The notes beneath the pieces were generated by a model that was not told the DNA's origin, made no database searches, and worked only from the letters and a program-made list of their open reading frames with translations. The position numbers were made by a program, and so were the translations under genes. Of a stretch of 64,000 bases of DNA, positions 24,936-35,859 are shown in pieces. The stretch spans positions 62,001-126,000 of the forward strand of contig JAIXMF010000015.1 of NCBI GenBank assembly GCA_025201365.1. The letters run 5' to 3'. Within the stretch, counting starts at the first letter, position 1. Each line of letters starts with the position of its first letter. The stretch comes from Syncephalis plumigaleata. Its lineage: Eukaryota; Zoopagomycota; Zoopagomycetes; Zoopagales; Piptocephalidaceae.

Positions 24936-27900
24936 CTACAATAAAGGATCAAATCCAGTCAAGTCGTAATTCTTGCGTGAAGATGATACACCACTATTGC
25001 CACCTAAGGATGACGATGATGATAAGGGCGGTGTAGCACTGACGGGTACCGTGGTGGAGGTGGCCGTTGCACTAAAAGGCGACATCATATTGCTGCCTAT
25101 ATTCGTGTTTAAAGCTTGGCCATGACTGCTCATTTGAGACAAGAGTGGCTGAGATGATAGTGCAGCAGGGGCAGTAGGATTCATCGGTAACAATGGCATC
25201 ATAGAGGGTGCACTCGATGTAAAGATAGATGAGGCAGTTGTAGTAGTAGTAGTAGTGTTTGTATGATTATTTAGATTGGAAGTAGCTGCTGAATTACGAC
25301 CAGGTAGACTTGTAAAGATGTTTGAAGTACTAGCACTATTGTTATTGTTGTTGCTGTTCATATTCATTGTAGATGAGGAAGATGAAGATAATGGTGGTGG
25401 TGGGGAATAATGGTGTAGCATTCTGTAATGAACTCAATGAACTAGTAGGATTGCTATAAGAGATACTCGAACTAGACATAGGAATAGGTGGAATCTTACT
25501 AGGTACAGTAGTACTAGTGGCATTAGACATTGATGTCATCATCGGTGCTAATGTACTTAATGATTGCTAGCACTAAGTGTTGTATGTTCATTCGCTTTAC
25601 TAGTAACATTGTTTGGTGTAGATGTACCCGATGACGTAGATGTCTATGTAATTGTAATAATAAGTAAATGTTAATCTACTAGATACATAATATGTAATCA
25701 CATCTAACCTACCCAATTATTATTATTATTACTATCGTTAATTGAAGTAAAGCTTGAAAATGGATCAGTAGACATGTTTGTTATAGTATTCTTAATATCT
25801 GATGTAGCATTAACGCCTACTAATGATGCAAATGACATTGGATTGGCGTCATTGCCATTATTACTATTACTATTCTGTAATGAATCAGTTACTCGACCAG
25901 CCACAAGACTCTCGAAATCATTCATTGTTACTTGAGGTGATTCCTTAGCTGCTAGTAATAACATAGTAAGTCACTAGTAATTATTTGAGTATCATTTACT
26001 TACCTTCATTACTTGCAATAGACGCGGTTGATGTAGGCTCGTTCATTCGTTTCATCTCTCCAAGATGTTTCAATTGTATAGCTTTAATCTTATCAGATAG
26101 ATCATAAATGGATTGCATGAACTTTTTAAACTTGATACAGCAATCAATTAGCAATTACTCATTAACTAACTCGTTAGTAGTATAGTTACCTGTGTTAGAT
26201 TTAACGCTGGATCGATACACATCTTCCATAGTTCCGGTATAACTACAGTGGCCACTTCTTCTTTGTCCAAATGATTGCGTCCAATTTCATCGTATACTAC
26301 CAATGATGCCATCTGGGACAATGTACAGCAATGTGAGATGAGATCAGTTGTGATAAACAGCAACTTACCGTTACTGCTGGTTCACGACTACGAGCTTGTG
26401 AAAGCATTGGCAGTAATCGCTCAACAATCGTGTATTTATCGAGTGTTTTCAACATGGCATGGAAACAAATAAGCGTGTTTACCTTGACTGATAGTACATT
26501 GGTGGTGCAGTAAAGTGTCTATTCAATACGATAGAGATGATCAGTATCATGTAATACTAGTCAATGTAATCAATATACCTGTGTCTTTGGGAATACTGAA
26601 TTCTTTACAACTGTATAATCCAATGCTTCTGCTACTGTGGGCAATACCTTGAGAGCACGCTCTTGAACAGCCGGTGTCGTACTATCCAAGGCATTCACCA
26701 CCAATGGCAATACCTCTATTAATCAACCCTATTAATGATCCATCTAATAGTGTACTTTGTCATTAACTGCTTACCCTCTTTGAATACAGTGGCTGATGTT
26801 TTCTTCTGAAGTACATTCGTTTTATCTAGCAAAGCAATTACAGCTACTGCCGGTTCCTTCATGGAGAACAATGGCTTCAAACAAGGTAACACTCGATTGG
26901 TAAAATCAGCGGAGGATGTCTTTTCGGCAATAAATAGGATATTGGGCAGTACAAGTGGTAGTAATGAATGATCCTTGATTTCCTCCAATAATAATGTAAG
27001 CACCTATACATGAATATATAAACAGTTAGCATAATCATCTCATAGCATACTATACAATCTACCTTCTTCTTTAGTGCACGATCCGGGAATTCCGGTAATA
27101 CTCGAGGTAAACCTTTGAGGAATTGCATCTTTTGATCACGAGACTTTTCACAAAATGTCTCCAGAAATCGAATAGTAGAAACTAGTAGATTATCGAAATA
27201 GCTGCATTGTTGGAATGCTGCCGCTGTAGGACGGGATTCCGGTGTCTTGTTAAGCATTTGATGCACCATACCTATCCATTCTATTAGTTTGATATACACT
27301 AGGCTTGCTGGTCAATATCAATTACCTCGAAGTCCTACGGGTATCTGCTCAAATGCTTTATCGCTCAACGCGTCCAATGATGCTTGTGCGCATTGTTAGA
27401 TCGACCTGCTCGTACGGGTGGTTCACCATTGTAGTACACAGCATGAATGATACAGCCAAGTGAGAAGATATCCGAGGGGAAATCAATTCTATGATCAAAT
27501 GCTCGTTCTGCCGCTAATCATGGCAACATTATACATCAGCAATCTGCATCTATATATCTGTATGTATATCTGTATGTATACTTACCCATATAATCGCGTA
27601 TTGGCAAACAGTTCTCGGGTAGTAGATCTTCAAGCTCGGTGAGTAGCAATTCATTTCCTGGACTACCCGATGGTCTATTGGTAAATGTACTGAATGCCAA
27701 TCCTCCTAATTTCCAATCGCCCTTCGTATTAACGAATACCGAGTCTGGTGTTAGGTTGCCATGTACTAGATGCGCATCTTGATGACAAAACTGTAAAGCC
27801 TTGGCCAGTTGAAGCAATCCTTTTTGTATCTCTAGCTCATCCAGCTCAAATGGTTCACCATCATCGGCCACCTGACCACGACGTCTACCGTGCACCAGAT

Positions 27901-28470
27901 CACCCAGAGTAGCCAGCAATGGTTCTGTAGCAAATGCAATGGATGTTCTTGATTCATCAACTGCCTCCACCACCTCTAATCTATAGCGTGGAATACATGA
28001 ATTAACAACAACAGCAATTACTCGTGCATCTACGTGTCCAGGTAAACCTACACTGAAGGATGTCGTAGTCGTGTCAATTGCATCGCCTATAACAACGCCA
28101 TCAAGTAAGCAATCTGCTGTATCACTATTCTATAGTTATCATTTATTCTACTTGCCTCACGCTTTAGTAATTCGCATACTTGTTCACGCTCCTGATTCGA
28201 TAGGTTCATCATTGGCGAGTCAAATAGCTTCTTGTCAAAGATCTATTCAACGTAGCAAGTTAAGGTTTACTCGTGGCTAGTTCACACTATACAGTCCAGC
28301 GAAAAGGATACAAATGCCGAGACACGCTGTCCAGTGGACTTTTTCGTTGCCGTATGAATCTTCCATAGGCCCGCTTGTCCCGTCTCCCGACCTATATCGT
28401 ATTCGCGTGATACGGCATTGCCTAACACTCCCAAACGGCTAAGTGCATTGAGTAGCTTTGGTGCATGCAT
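24936..28470 (-). CDS. SCY1: SCY1/SCYL2-type pseudokinase of clathrin-dependent trafficking
   Basis: The N-terminus gives NAVSREYDIG and GLWKIHTATKKSTGQRVSAF, very like human SCYL2 (NPVTREFDVG...LAWKIFNGTKKSTKQEVAVF). Further exons give FDKKLFDS, QLTRLRHPSV, AFATEPLLATLGDLVHG, then HLVHGNLTPDSVFVN in place of an active HRD loop, so it is a pseudokinase. HEAT-like helices follow (FLKGLPRVLPEFPDRALKKK, LLPLVLPNILFIAEKTSSAD). The tail is Asn/Ser/Thr-rich and ends LTGFDPLL, which could bind clathrin or adaptors. SCYL2 proteins act at the trans-Golgi and endosome. There are roughly fourteen exons with 50-80-base introns, one probably starting GCAAGT. Single bases appear missing near 27392, 25565 and 25402. 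The start at 28470 is the first in-frame ATG. Confidence 0.9.
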
Positions 28471-28831
28471 CGGGTAGTATGTAATAACACGGTAAATAAA
28501 TACTATATCTCGCGCTAATAGGTTATAAAGTGTCTACGATAAGTAAGTATTCGAATGGCAGTAAGATGAACTAACGAGCTAGTTAGCTATGAGATGCTGG
28601 TGGCGCGATACTTTAGCGGGTTTTAAGAAGGTTCTCGTCAATCCCAATTGATACAGTTGGGATTCAAAAAGCAATCATTACGCACACTTAATCCGCCATC
28701 TTCATACTCACTCTTCTACTACTATTACTACTCTAGCTACTATTTACTGCTACTACTCGTATATACCACTGCCTTATATTTTCGTTCTAGTCTGTTTATC
28801 TGTCTATCCATTCCACTAGGCCAACATCAAC
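28471..28831. other. Divergent promoter region
   Basis: 361 bases separate the minus-strand SCY1-like start from the plus-strand small secreted frame. CT-rich and TA-rich tracts at 28700-28800, including TATATTTT at about 28774, probably serve the small gene. Confidence 0.5.
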
Positions 28832-28987
28832 ATGAAGTTCTCTGCCATTATCGCTATTGCCGTCGCCGTTGAAGCTAGTCCCGTCCTGGAGCGTCGTGCT
28901 CCTTAGATTCTTGGTCTCCTCCGCAACCGCGTTGCTCTAGCCGCACCGACCTCCTCGATTAACAAACAGCAAGGACATCCCAAGTAG
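28832..28987 (+). pseudogene. Tiny secreted-peptide reading frame interrupted by one in-frame TAG
   Basis: The ATG at 28832 opens MKFSAIIAIAVAVEAS, a typical fungal secretion signal, followed by PVLERRAP, where Arg-Arg resembles a Kex2 processing site. A TAG at 28904-28906 then stops the frame, but the same frame continues for 26 more codons (ILGLLRNRVALAAPTSSINK onward) to TAG at 28985. C-rich codon choice (ATC, GCC, GTC, CTC) holds across both halves, unlike the AT-rich flanks. A TATA-like element lies about 55 bases upstream. It could be a small secreted-protein gene with a recent nonsense change, a read-through gene or a base-call error. No family is assigned. Confidence 0.5.
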
Positions 28988-29206
28988 ATATTATAGTATT
29001 CAAGTCAAGATGGATTGGTGCAAGACCCTCATTTGTGTCCATGTCATTCAAGTCATTATTCCTTGGTACCAACAACAATATATCTACAAGATCATTCAAT
29101 CATTTATTGAATAAACATGTCCTATTGATCAATACAAATCAGTATTGCTGCTCAATCTGTTAACAGTATAGTTATTACTGAAGCACAAACAAGCACTAAT
29201 AAGCAT

Positions 29207-30196
29207 TTACACAGTACTTTCAGTTTGTGAGGTGCTCAATATTTTGTGCGTCTTTGTTCGAGACGAGAAATTATTGGTATCACGATGCTGATTGAACTTT
29301 CGAATGAGCATTGTGTTAACGATTAACCTGTGCAACATAGATACAAGCATTAGCGATAGCAGTAGAATATTTGTCGCTTAGTTCGCTTACCAGTCGGTAG
29401 GAATTAAAAGATCGGATCTCGGACCGAATGCTTGAGAAATCACTAGGAAACAAAAGACAATATTACAAATCGCCGCCAAGCACATGGTTTGAATGCCATC
29501 GCGCGTTAGCCTCTTCCACGCATCCGATCCGTATTGTCTATACAGTCGGTAGGCATGATAGCAAAATATACAAGAGAAAACTGTGTTAAGAGGGAAGGCA
29601 ATAGCGAACCAATACCAAATTGTATAGTAGCTGTAGAAGACGGTGCATCCCGATTCTAGTAGGATACGGACGTGACCGGTAAAAGTCGTACAAATCGCGT
29701 AGGATAATTGCAGTAGCATAGGGAGTACGCTCACGTAGATGATCCATTTCTGCCTGCACGATATTAAGTACGCCTTCTGAAGTAGGATCATGGTGTTGCA
29801 AAAGTTCGACACGGATATGCCAAATGAGAGTGACCATACGGCGTGTCTACAGGTGAAGTAAAGCCCGAGTTCTAGCATAATGAATATTGTCGCGGTCAAT
29901 ATACCCGTAATACACGGAATGAAGCAACACCACGAGATGATAGCACGCGGACGATTGTTCAACAGATTTATGGCTTGCTTCGTATTATGAAGCACGATAT
30001 ACATGAGTATGGCGCCATTTATGATTTGAAATCGAACACCCGCTAATTCATTGCCGCGATTTCCCGCGTTATACTCGTTCACGTAGTAATCGAGCATATT
30101 CATCTCGCCAAGAGGATGCAAAGGAATTCCCCACAAGTGTTTGGCATTTGTTAACCATGCCATATCCGTTGCATTGCTAAAATCAATAGACGGCAT
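29207..30196 (-). CDS. Orphan seven-helix membrane protein
   Basis: Two exons, 30196-29391 and 29327-29207, with an intron beginning GTAAGC and ending GCACAG; the phase fits (GACTG|G to AG|GTTA). About 308 residues. The extracellular N-terminus has an N-glycosylation site (SNATDM) and no cleaved signal. Seven hydrophobic helices follow, beginning about FQIINGAILMYIVL and including IISWCCFIPCITGILTATIF, WSLSFGISVSNFC, WIIYVSVLPMLLQL, WYWFAIAFPLNTVFSCIF and MCLAAICNIVFCFLVI. Basic cytoplasmic loops (YHAYRLYRQYGSDAWKRLTR) and a short polar tail fit a GPCR-like topology. It differs in sequence from the tandem receptor-like pair. The family cannot be named by eye. The ATG at 30196 is preferred over upstream in-frame sequence, which is TA-repeat. 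Confidence 0.8.
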
Positions 30197-30744
30197 TATA
30201 ATGAAAGAGTCTAGTGTAATAATATATGTATATGTATATATATATATGAAATAGGATAGTGGCAAGTTACAATCGGTATTGATGCGGCTGAACAATCGGA
30301 AAGAAGGAATGCACTAACGCAATCGTAGAGTACAGGCATCATTTGGTAGGCCATTAGCGTAGCACCGCTAAAGTATCGCATGGCTCGACAGGTATTCGCA
30401 TGCAAGTCTAGACCATGCAAGTACAGGTTTCATACAAGTATCTGGCATACTTATCAACTGTGTATCATCATCTATGATAAGTGTATAAAGGCAGGTAACA
30501 CCAATTAGCATGTATTATGAAGTCGTCCATATTCGCCTTCTTGTACGTAAAAGTCAAGCATGCTCATGTCACCAAGAAGTAGATGCAAGCGAATTTAAAA
30601 ATAGATCTCCATATCATCATTACCATTGCTGCATAGACAAGAAATCAATGCAAATGCATGTGCCTTTCTCCTTGTTACTCACTCTATACCATTTTCTTTC
30701 CTCTTCCACTATCTCATCAGTATATATATATAGCGTTGTACAGT
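30197..30744. other. Divergent promoter region
   Basis: 548 bases between the seven-helix gene (minus) and the coiled-coil gene (plus). A TA-rich run at 30225-30248 lies just upstream of the minus start, and TATATATATATAG at 30720-30732 lies just upstream of the plus start; both are good TATA candidates. Confidence 0.55.
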
Positions 30745-31715
30745 ATGAATCTCACAGAAAGTATTAGGATAAAGGTGGACGAACTACGCAATGAATGTCG
30801 ACAACGCTATGATACTTCTTGTCAGTTGTTAGACAAGGAATTGCGTACACGAACATTACAAGCTAATCAATTATACAAGCAATTCGAACAAGCAATTCTA
30901 CAATATCAATCGATTATCTCGTCATCCTGCGAGGAAGTCAAAACATCAACCGATTACGGTAATAGCAGTCAAGTAGCGGAGATTACCAATGCTCATCAAT
31001 TAGTGACATCCACTGTTGAAACGACAACAAATCGATTATTAGTAACAAACGATACTGCCATATCAATCTCACCATTGATGTCATCATCTGATACGATAAC
31101 TACACCCATTGCCTCACCTTGTGCATCTCCTCAACTAGACAATTATGTAGAAGAATCCACTACATTAGTAGATGTAGATACTACACAAGAGAATGATCAG
31201 ACTAGTCACGAATCTGTATCCATCATACAGTCATCAACTGTTATAGACGATAAATCAAATGGCATAATCATGTCGAGAATACAACCATAAGCGATGCTCG
31301 CGAAGAAGCATATCGTATTGATAAGGAACATAAAAGAGCCGAGAGATTGGTGCAGAGAACTAAACATGCCATTAGAAGATTACGTCTAGATTTTCAACAT
31401 CAATTACGTGAATTGGATCGATTAGAACGACGTTTATGCACGATAACACATGCATACGAATTGACACAGAAACAGAATTTATCTGCTTATTTAGAGGAGG
31501 AAAGATCTAAAGCCATTAAATGTATGGAGCATAATGTTGATGATGATGATGATAGTGACATATTAATAGAGAAATCTACAAAGCGTAGTTTCTTATCACT
31601 AATCGATACAGATACAAATCATTCTAATGTATTCAATGAAGATGATTACACTGTGCCATCGAGTAAACGAGCTAGACTGCATCAACGGCATTACGCTTAT
31701 CACTTTGGGCTTTAG
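30745..31715 (+). CDS. Coiled-coil protein with basic C-terminus, unknown
   Basis: The first 60 residues (MNLTESIRIKVDELRNECRQ onward) are a heptad-like helix, then a Ser/Thr-rich linker, then a second charged helix (EHKRAERLVQRTKHAIRRLR) with heptad spacing. After that come an Asp run (DDDDDSD) and a basic patch (SSKRARLHQR) that may be a nuclear localisation signal. The two helical parts lie in frames separated by one missing base near 31270-31287; one added base gives a whole frame of about 323 residues, so one gene is proposed. The start at 30745 is chosen over an in-frame ATG at 30658 because the region between is a TATA tract. The function is unknown; the coiled-coil plus NLS pattern suggests a nuclear or spindle-associated protein, by inference. 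Confidence 0.7.
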
Positions 31716-32011
31716 CTGCTACTGCACCCACCATTCTATGGACTAGCATCAATAACACCAATGTATATACGTCATTCCTTGATTATCTCTCTAAACTACT
31801 CTAAATAAAGTGATTTGTGTTTCCTTATTAGATAAGCATTATGTAAAACTAGCTGTTATCTAATCAACTCTCATAAAGTAACAGTTACTTTATTGTGAAT
31901 GTAGCAAAGTGATTAAGCAGTAGGCCAATTTGCTAATTCAATGCAATCATCAAATAATCATGTGTTAATAGAGGAATTCGCGTTAGATTTAATAAATAGC
32001 ACGCATCAATA

Positions 32012-35000
32012 CTAAAGCTTCGACTTGCCTCGAGCATTAGAGACAAGCTCCTCGGGTAATTTTAATTCGGGTAGATTACGATACAAGTCTAGACATTCTG
32101 GATTGGCAAGCGTGCCACTAGGCGAGTAAGGAATATTCGAGATGATACGCTTGACGGCAATCTCACCTTTTTACCATTGACCGTGTACTATAGAATACAT
32201 TCACATATTGATGTTAAGCTATCTATAGGTTTGTTCATCGTTACAACTTACTGGAATGTCTGTCACTGGTAGAATAATCGCTGGTACATGGCGTGGACTT
32301 AGTTTCTCGCGTATATTAGCACGTAGTCGATTAACGAGTTCCTCAGTCATCGTGTAGCCATGTTCATCTTGAGGAATAGACAAACACGTTCATCATCGCC
32401 CATCTTTTGACCAACCTACATTAATAATAATAATAATAAGAGAGTGTTAGTATATTCATCTATTTAGATTGTCATTAACACTTACAGCTAAACTATCCTC
32501 AATCTCGGGATAGGTTTCCACTATTATTTGTATGTTAGCACTAGTCATCATTAATATGTCACTGTTCTGATTATTTACCAATGTTATACAGTTCAGCACT
32601 ACCAAATCGAACACCAGCTGGATTAAGTGTACCATCACTATAAGCATTATGTATTAGCTCATTTATCTATCTATATGTAATCTAGTAAGTGTATTATTTA
32701 CCTGCGTCCCAACATAACAACACCACCTGTTACTGGACTAATCCAGATGAAATCACCATGATACCATACACCTAATCAATGGGCATAGTCAATTGATATG
32801 CTTTCTCTTTCTCTTTCTCTAATAGTAGATAGAATTACCTGGATAGACGTCAAAGTAAGCTGCGCGATATTTCTTGTTATTATCGTCATTCCAGAATTTA
32901 ACTGGCATGCATGGGAATGGTCTGGTGCACACAAGATCACCACTTTGACCAAATACCGGCTTATCTATTAATAATAATTAGCTACTACTACTACTACTGC
33001 TAATGTTTATTCCCTTCTTACCTTGATCAACCCATGCTTCAATACTCATACCAAGTGCTCGACATTGAATCTCTCCTCGATAGACGGGTAGTGCATTGCA
33101 ACTAGTAGCAAATGTAGAACAGATATCTGTACCACCGGTAATGGAACCGAGACATAGATCTGACTTGATCTCCTTGTAGACAAACTCGTAGCTTTCCGGC
33201 GATAATGGTGATCCAGTAGAGAAGATTGCTCTTAAACGCTCCAATCTATACTTTCGACCTATTATGGCATAGACATATGATTAGAATACTGCGCTATTCA
33301 ACTATAAGCGTAGCATTAATCTAATAGTTACCAGGAGAGAATTTGGCATCTTGAAGTGCTTGAATATACTTGGCTGATGTACCAAATAACGAAACACTAT
33401 TGAGTGTATATACATACACATACACGTTATAGCACATCATCATTTTAATAGAATAACTAGACGTGTACTTACCCTAATTCCTCAGTCAATGACCATAAAA
33501 CATCAGGCTAGGTTTAAATGGTGACCATCATAGAGAACAATAGTACAACCAGTGGCCAATCCTGCAACAAGCCAGTTCCACATCATCCAGCCCGTCTATT
33601 ATAATTCATTTCATCATTCCCATTATTAATTGACAATAAAGTAATATGACTCGTCTATCAATCACAATCTTACCGTGGTGTATTGGAAGAATACATCATC
33701 ACTCGTTGTACTATTATGAATGATATGCTCTTTTTGATGTTGTAATAGCATGCCCTATATTAGTATTATAGGTCAGAGTAATGAATAACAATCTAAAGTA
33801 TATCACTTACACCAGCTGAATGAACTAGACATTTAGGTAATCCTAATATGAATATTAGATGAGTATAAATAGAAAGAGACTGTCAAATAATGAATAAATA
33901 AGGCAGACTTACCGGTTGTTCCCGATGAGTATAGAATGTAGACGGGATGATTAAATGGAAGTTGTTCAAAGACCAATGGTTCAGTATCATCTGGCTGAAT
34001 AAACTCATTCAACATAACACTGCACAAGTATCATAGTGTTAGCCACACACACGCTATAGATTCATATCTAGAAATACAAACCTTTTCGGTATAGTAGCAG
34101 TATCTACAGGATAATCAGCCACAAATGGAATGATTACGACTTTTTCAAGTCCATCAAGACCTAATGGCAATATCATTTATTAGCATACGTGAAAACATAT
34201 ATATACACTCGAATAACATACCTTCAACTACTGCTTTCAACTTGCTTAGATGATCGTGTGTTTTACCATTATACACGATAGCATTAACAGAGAAAAGAAT
34301 CTTGGGACGAATTTGATTGAATCGATCGAGTACACCCTACAACAATAGCAAGCAACAAGCAATTAACTCATCTAATAGAGTGATACTAGTAGTGAGCATT
34401 CATCTTACCACAGTACCGAAATCCGGTGATGTTGCACTGTAGATGGCACCGATACTGGTGGCAGCAAGCATAACAACAATCGCCTCGACACAATTCGGTA
34501 TGTAGCCGGCCACTCGATCACCAATGGTGACACCCGATCGACGTAGTGCCGTCGCCATATGACGTACACGTTCACGTAAGTCCGCGTAGGTAATCGATTG
34601 TCGAGTGGTTTGTCCCTCGCCCGTGGCCACAATAGCAACGTGTTTATCGTCACCACGACGTAGTAAATTCTCTGCGTAGTTTAGACGCGCTCCCTCAAAC
34701 CATACGGGAATTTCATCCATGGATGTTGACTCGTTAATAACACGCGTATACGGTTGGGAAGCGACAACACCCGTATAATCCCATACAGCCGACCAGAAGT
34801 CACCGATAGCACGACACGACCAAGCATACAAAGCGTTATAGTCGTCTAGTCCATATATGCGTATTAGTATGTTACGTATAGTTATGGAATTAGAACAAAA
34901 AGAAAACTTACCCAGTTGCAAATGGTATCGCTCATTAACATAACGACGGAAACGCGACATTTCCGTGTTATCCGGGTCTTTAGGACGCCATAAACATTTG

Positions 35001-35029
35001 GGCTCGGTTGAAATAGGACTAAGTGTCAT
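32012..35029 (-). CDS. AACS: Acetoacetyl-CoA synthetase with C-terminal peroxisomal signal SKL
   Basis: ANL-superfamily enzyme: ATP + acetoacetate + CoA to acetoacetyl-CoA. The ATG at 35029 opens [20 protein letters not shown]. Family blocks in order are [47 protein letters not shown], the nucleotide loop [10 protein letters not shown] (near 33930), [25 protein letters not shown], the mobile-hinge region [14 protein letters not shown] (near 32620) and [20 protein letters not shown] at the stop. Length and order match animal AACS. There are about thirteen exons with 60-90-base introns. Single bases appear missing near 32170 and 32368. The final Ser-Lys-Leu is a classical PTS1; animal AACS is cytosolic, so this protein may work in peroxisomes, perhaps with ketone or leucine breakdown (inference). 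Confidence 0.93.
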
Positions 35030-35859
35030 AGTGTACTTGTGATAGATATATACGAAGGAAGAAAGAAGAAGGAATAGCCAAGTGAACCTACACAATGAGT
35101 AAGAAAGAAAGAAAGAGAGAGAAAGAAACAAAAGGTAGTTGGGGTATGGCGCGTCAATGCGTGCATATAAGGTAGAATGGTGTGGGGTGGATAAGGCGTC
35201 GTATGATGTCAACGAGGAATAGACGTGGGAAAATCAGGCAAAACACACGTGTATGATTCAGTATGGATTCATTACATACATGGCATGATTAACACAAGTA
35301 ACTGTATTAGAATAATGCCATAATTTTATTAGAATGATAGAATGACATGCTTTAATAGACTAGAACAGAATAGAATAGAATAAAAGGTAAGTAAATCAAG
35401 CGAGAGTAGACAAGAACAAAAAGAAGTCGCTAATAATGAGCTATAAATAATACAGAAAAACTATTAGATTCTACGTACTACTATTACACCAATATAATAG
35501 TAATAGTCAGTCAGTCAGAATCTAATATCATTATAATGTCAAAATGACATAAGAGTAATATGAATAGGATAATCATCAATCATTCCTATTCATATATCAT
35601 TATTCATTACTAGATTACTAATAATGAATAAGTGAGCAGCCTATTATTATTACTACTATTATTGTTGCTATTACTTCTAACTAATATTCGCTTGATCACA
35701 TCACCGTGTACTGCAATATAAATTACAATTAACACTAATGTGAATAGTAAAACTAGGTATATAAATAAAATAATGGATATCTGCGTAGATTGTTGTTGTA
35801 GTAGTAGTATGTGCTATATCTCATATACACACACATAGATACTTATGTTTTTTGATTGA
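35030..35859. other. Intergenic region
   Basis: AT-rich spacer of 830 bases with GA tract (35100-35130) and CAGT repeats near 35503-35516. Promoter of AACS on the left, 3' flank of the phosphatase gene on the right. No gene seen. Confidence 0.55.

Noticed and set aside
28904-28906. Reassigned TAG codon
   Set aside because: TAG ends other genes here normally, including AACS, SCY1 and CCT6.
30658-30744. Upstream in-frame start for the coiled-coil gene
   Set aside because: The added residues are translated from a TATA-type repeat and a CT-rich promoter stretch.
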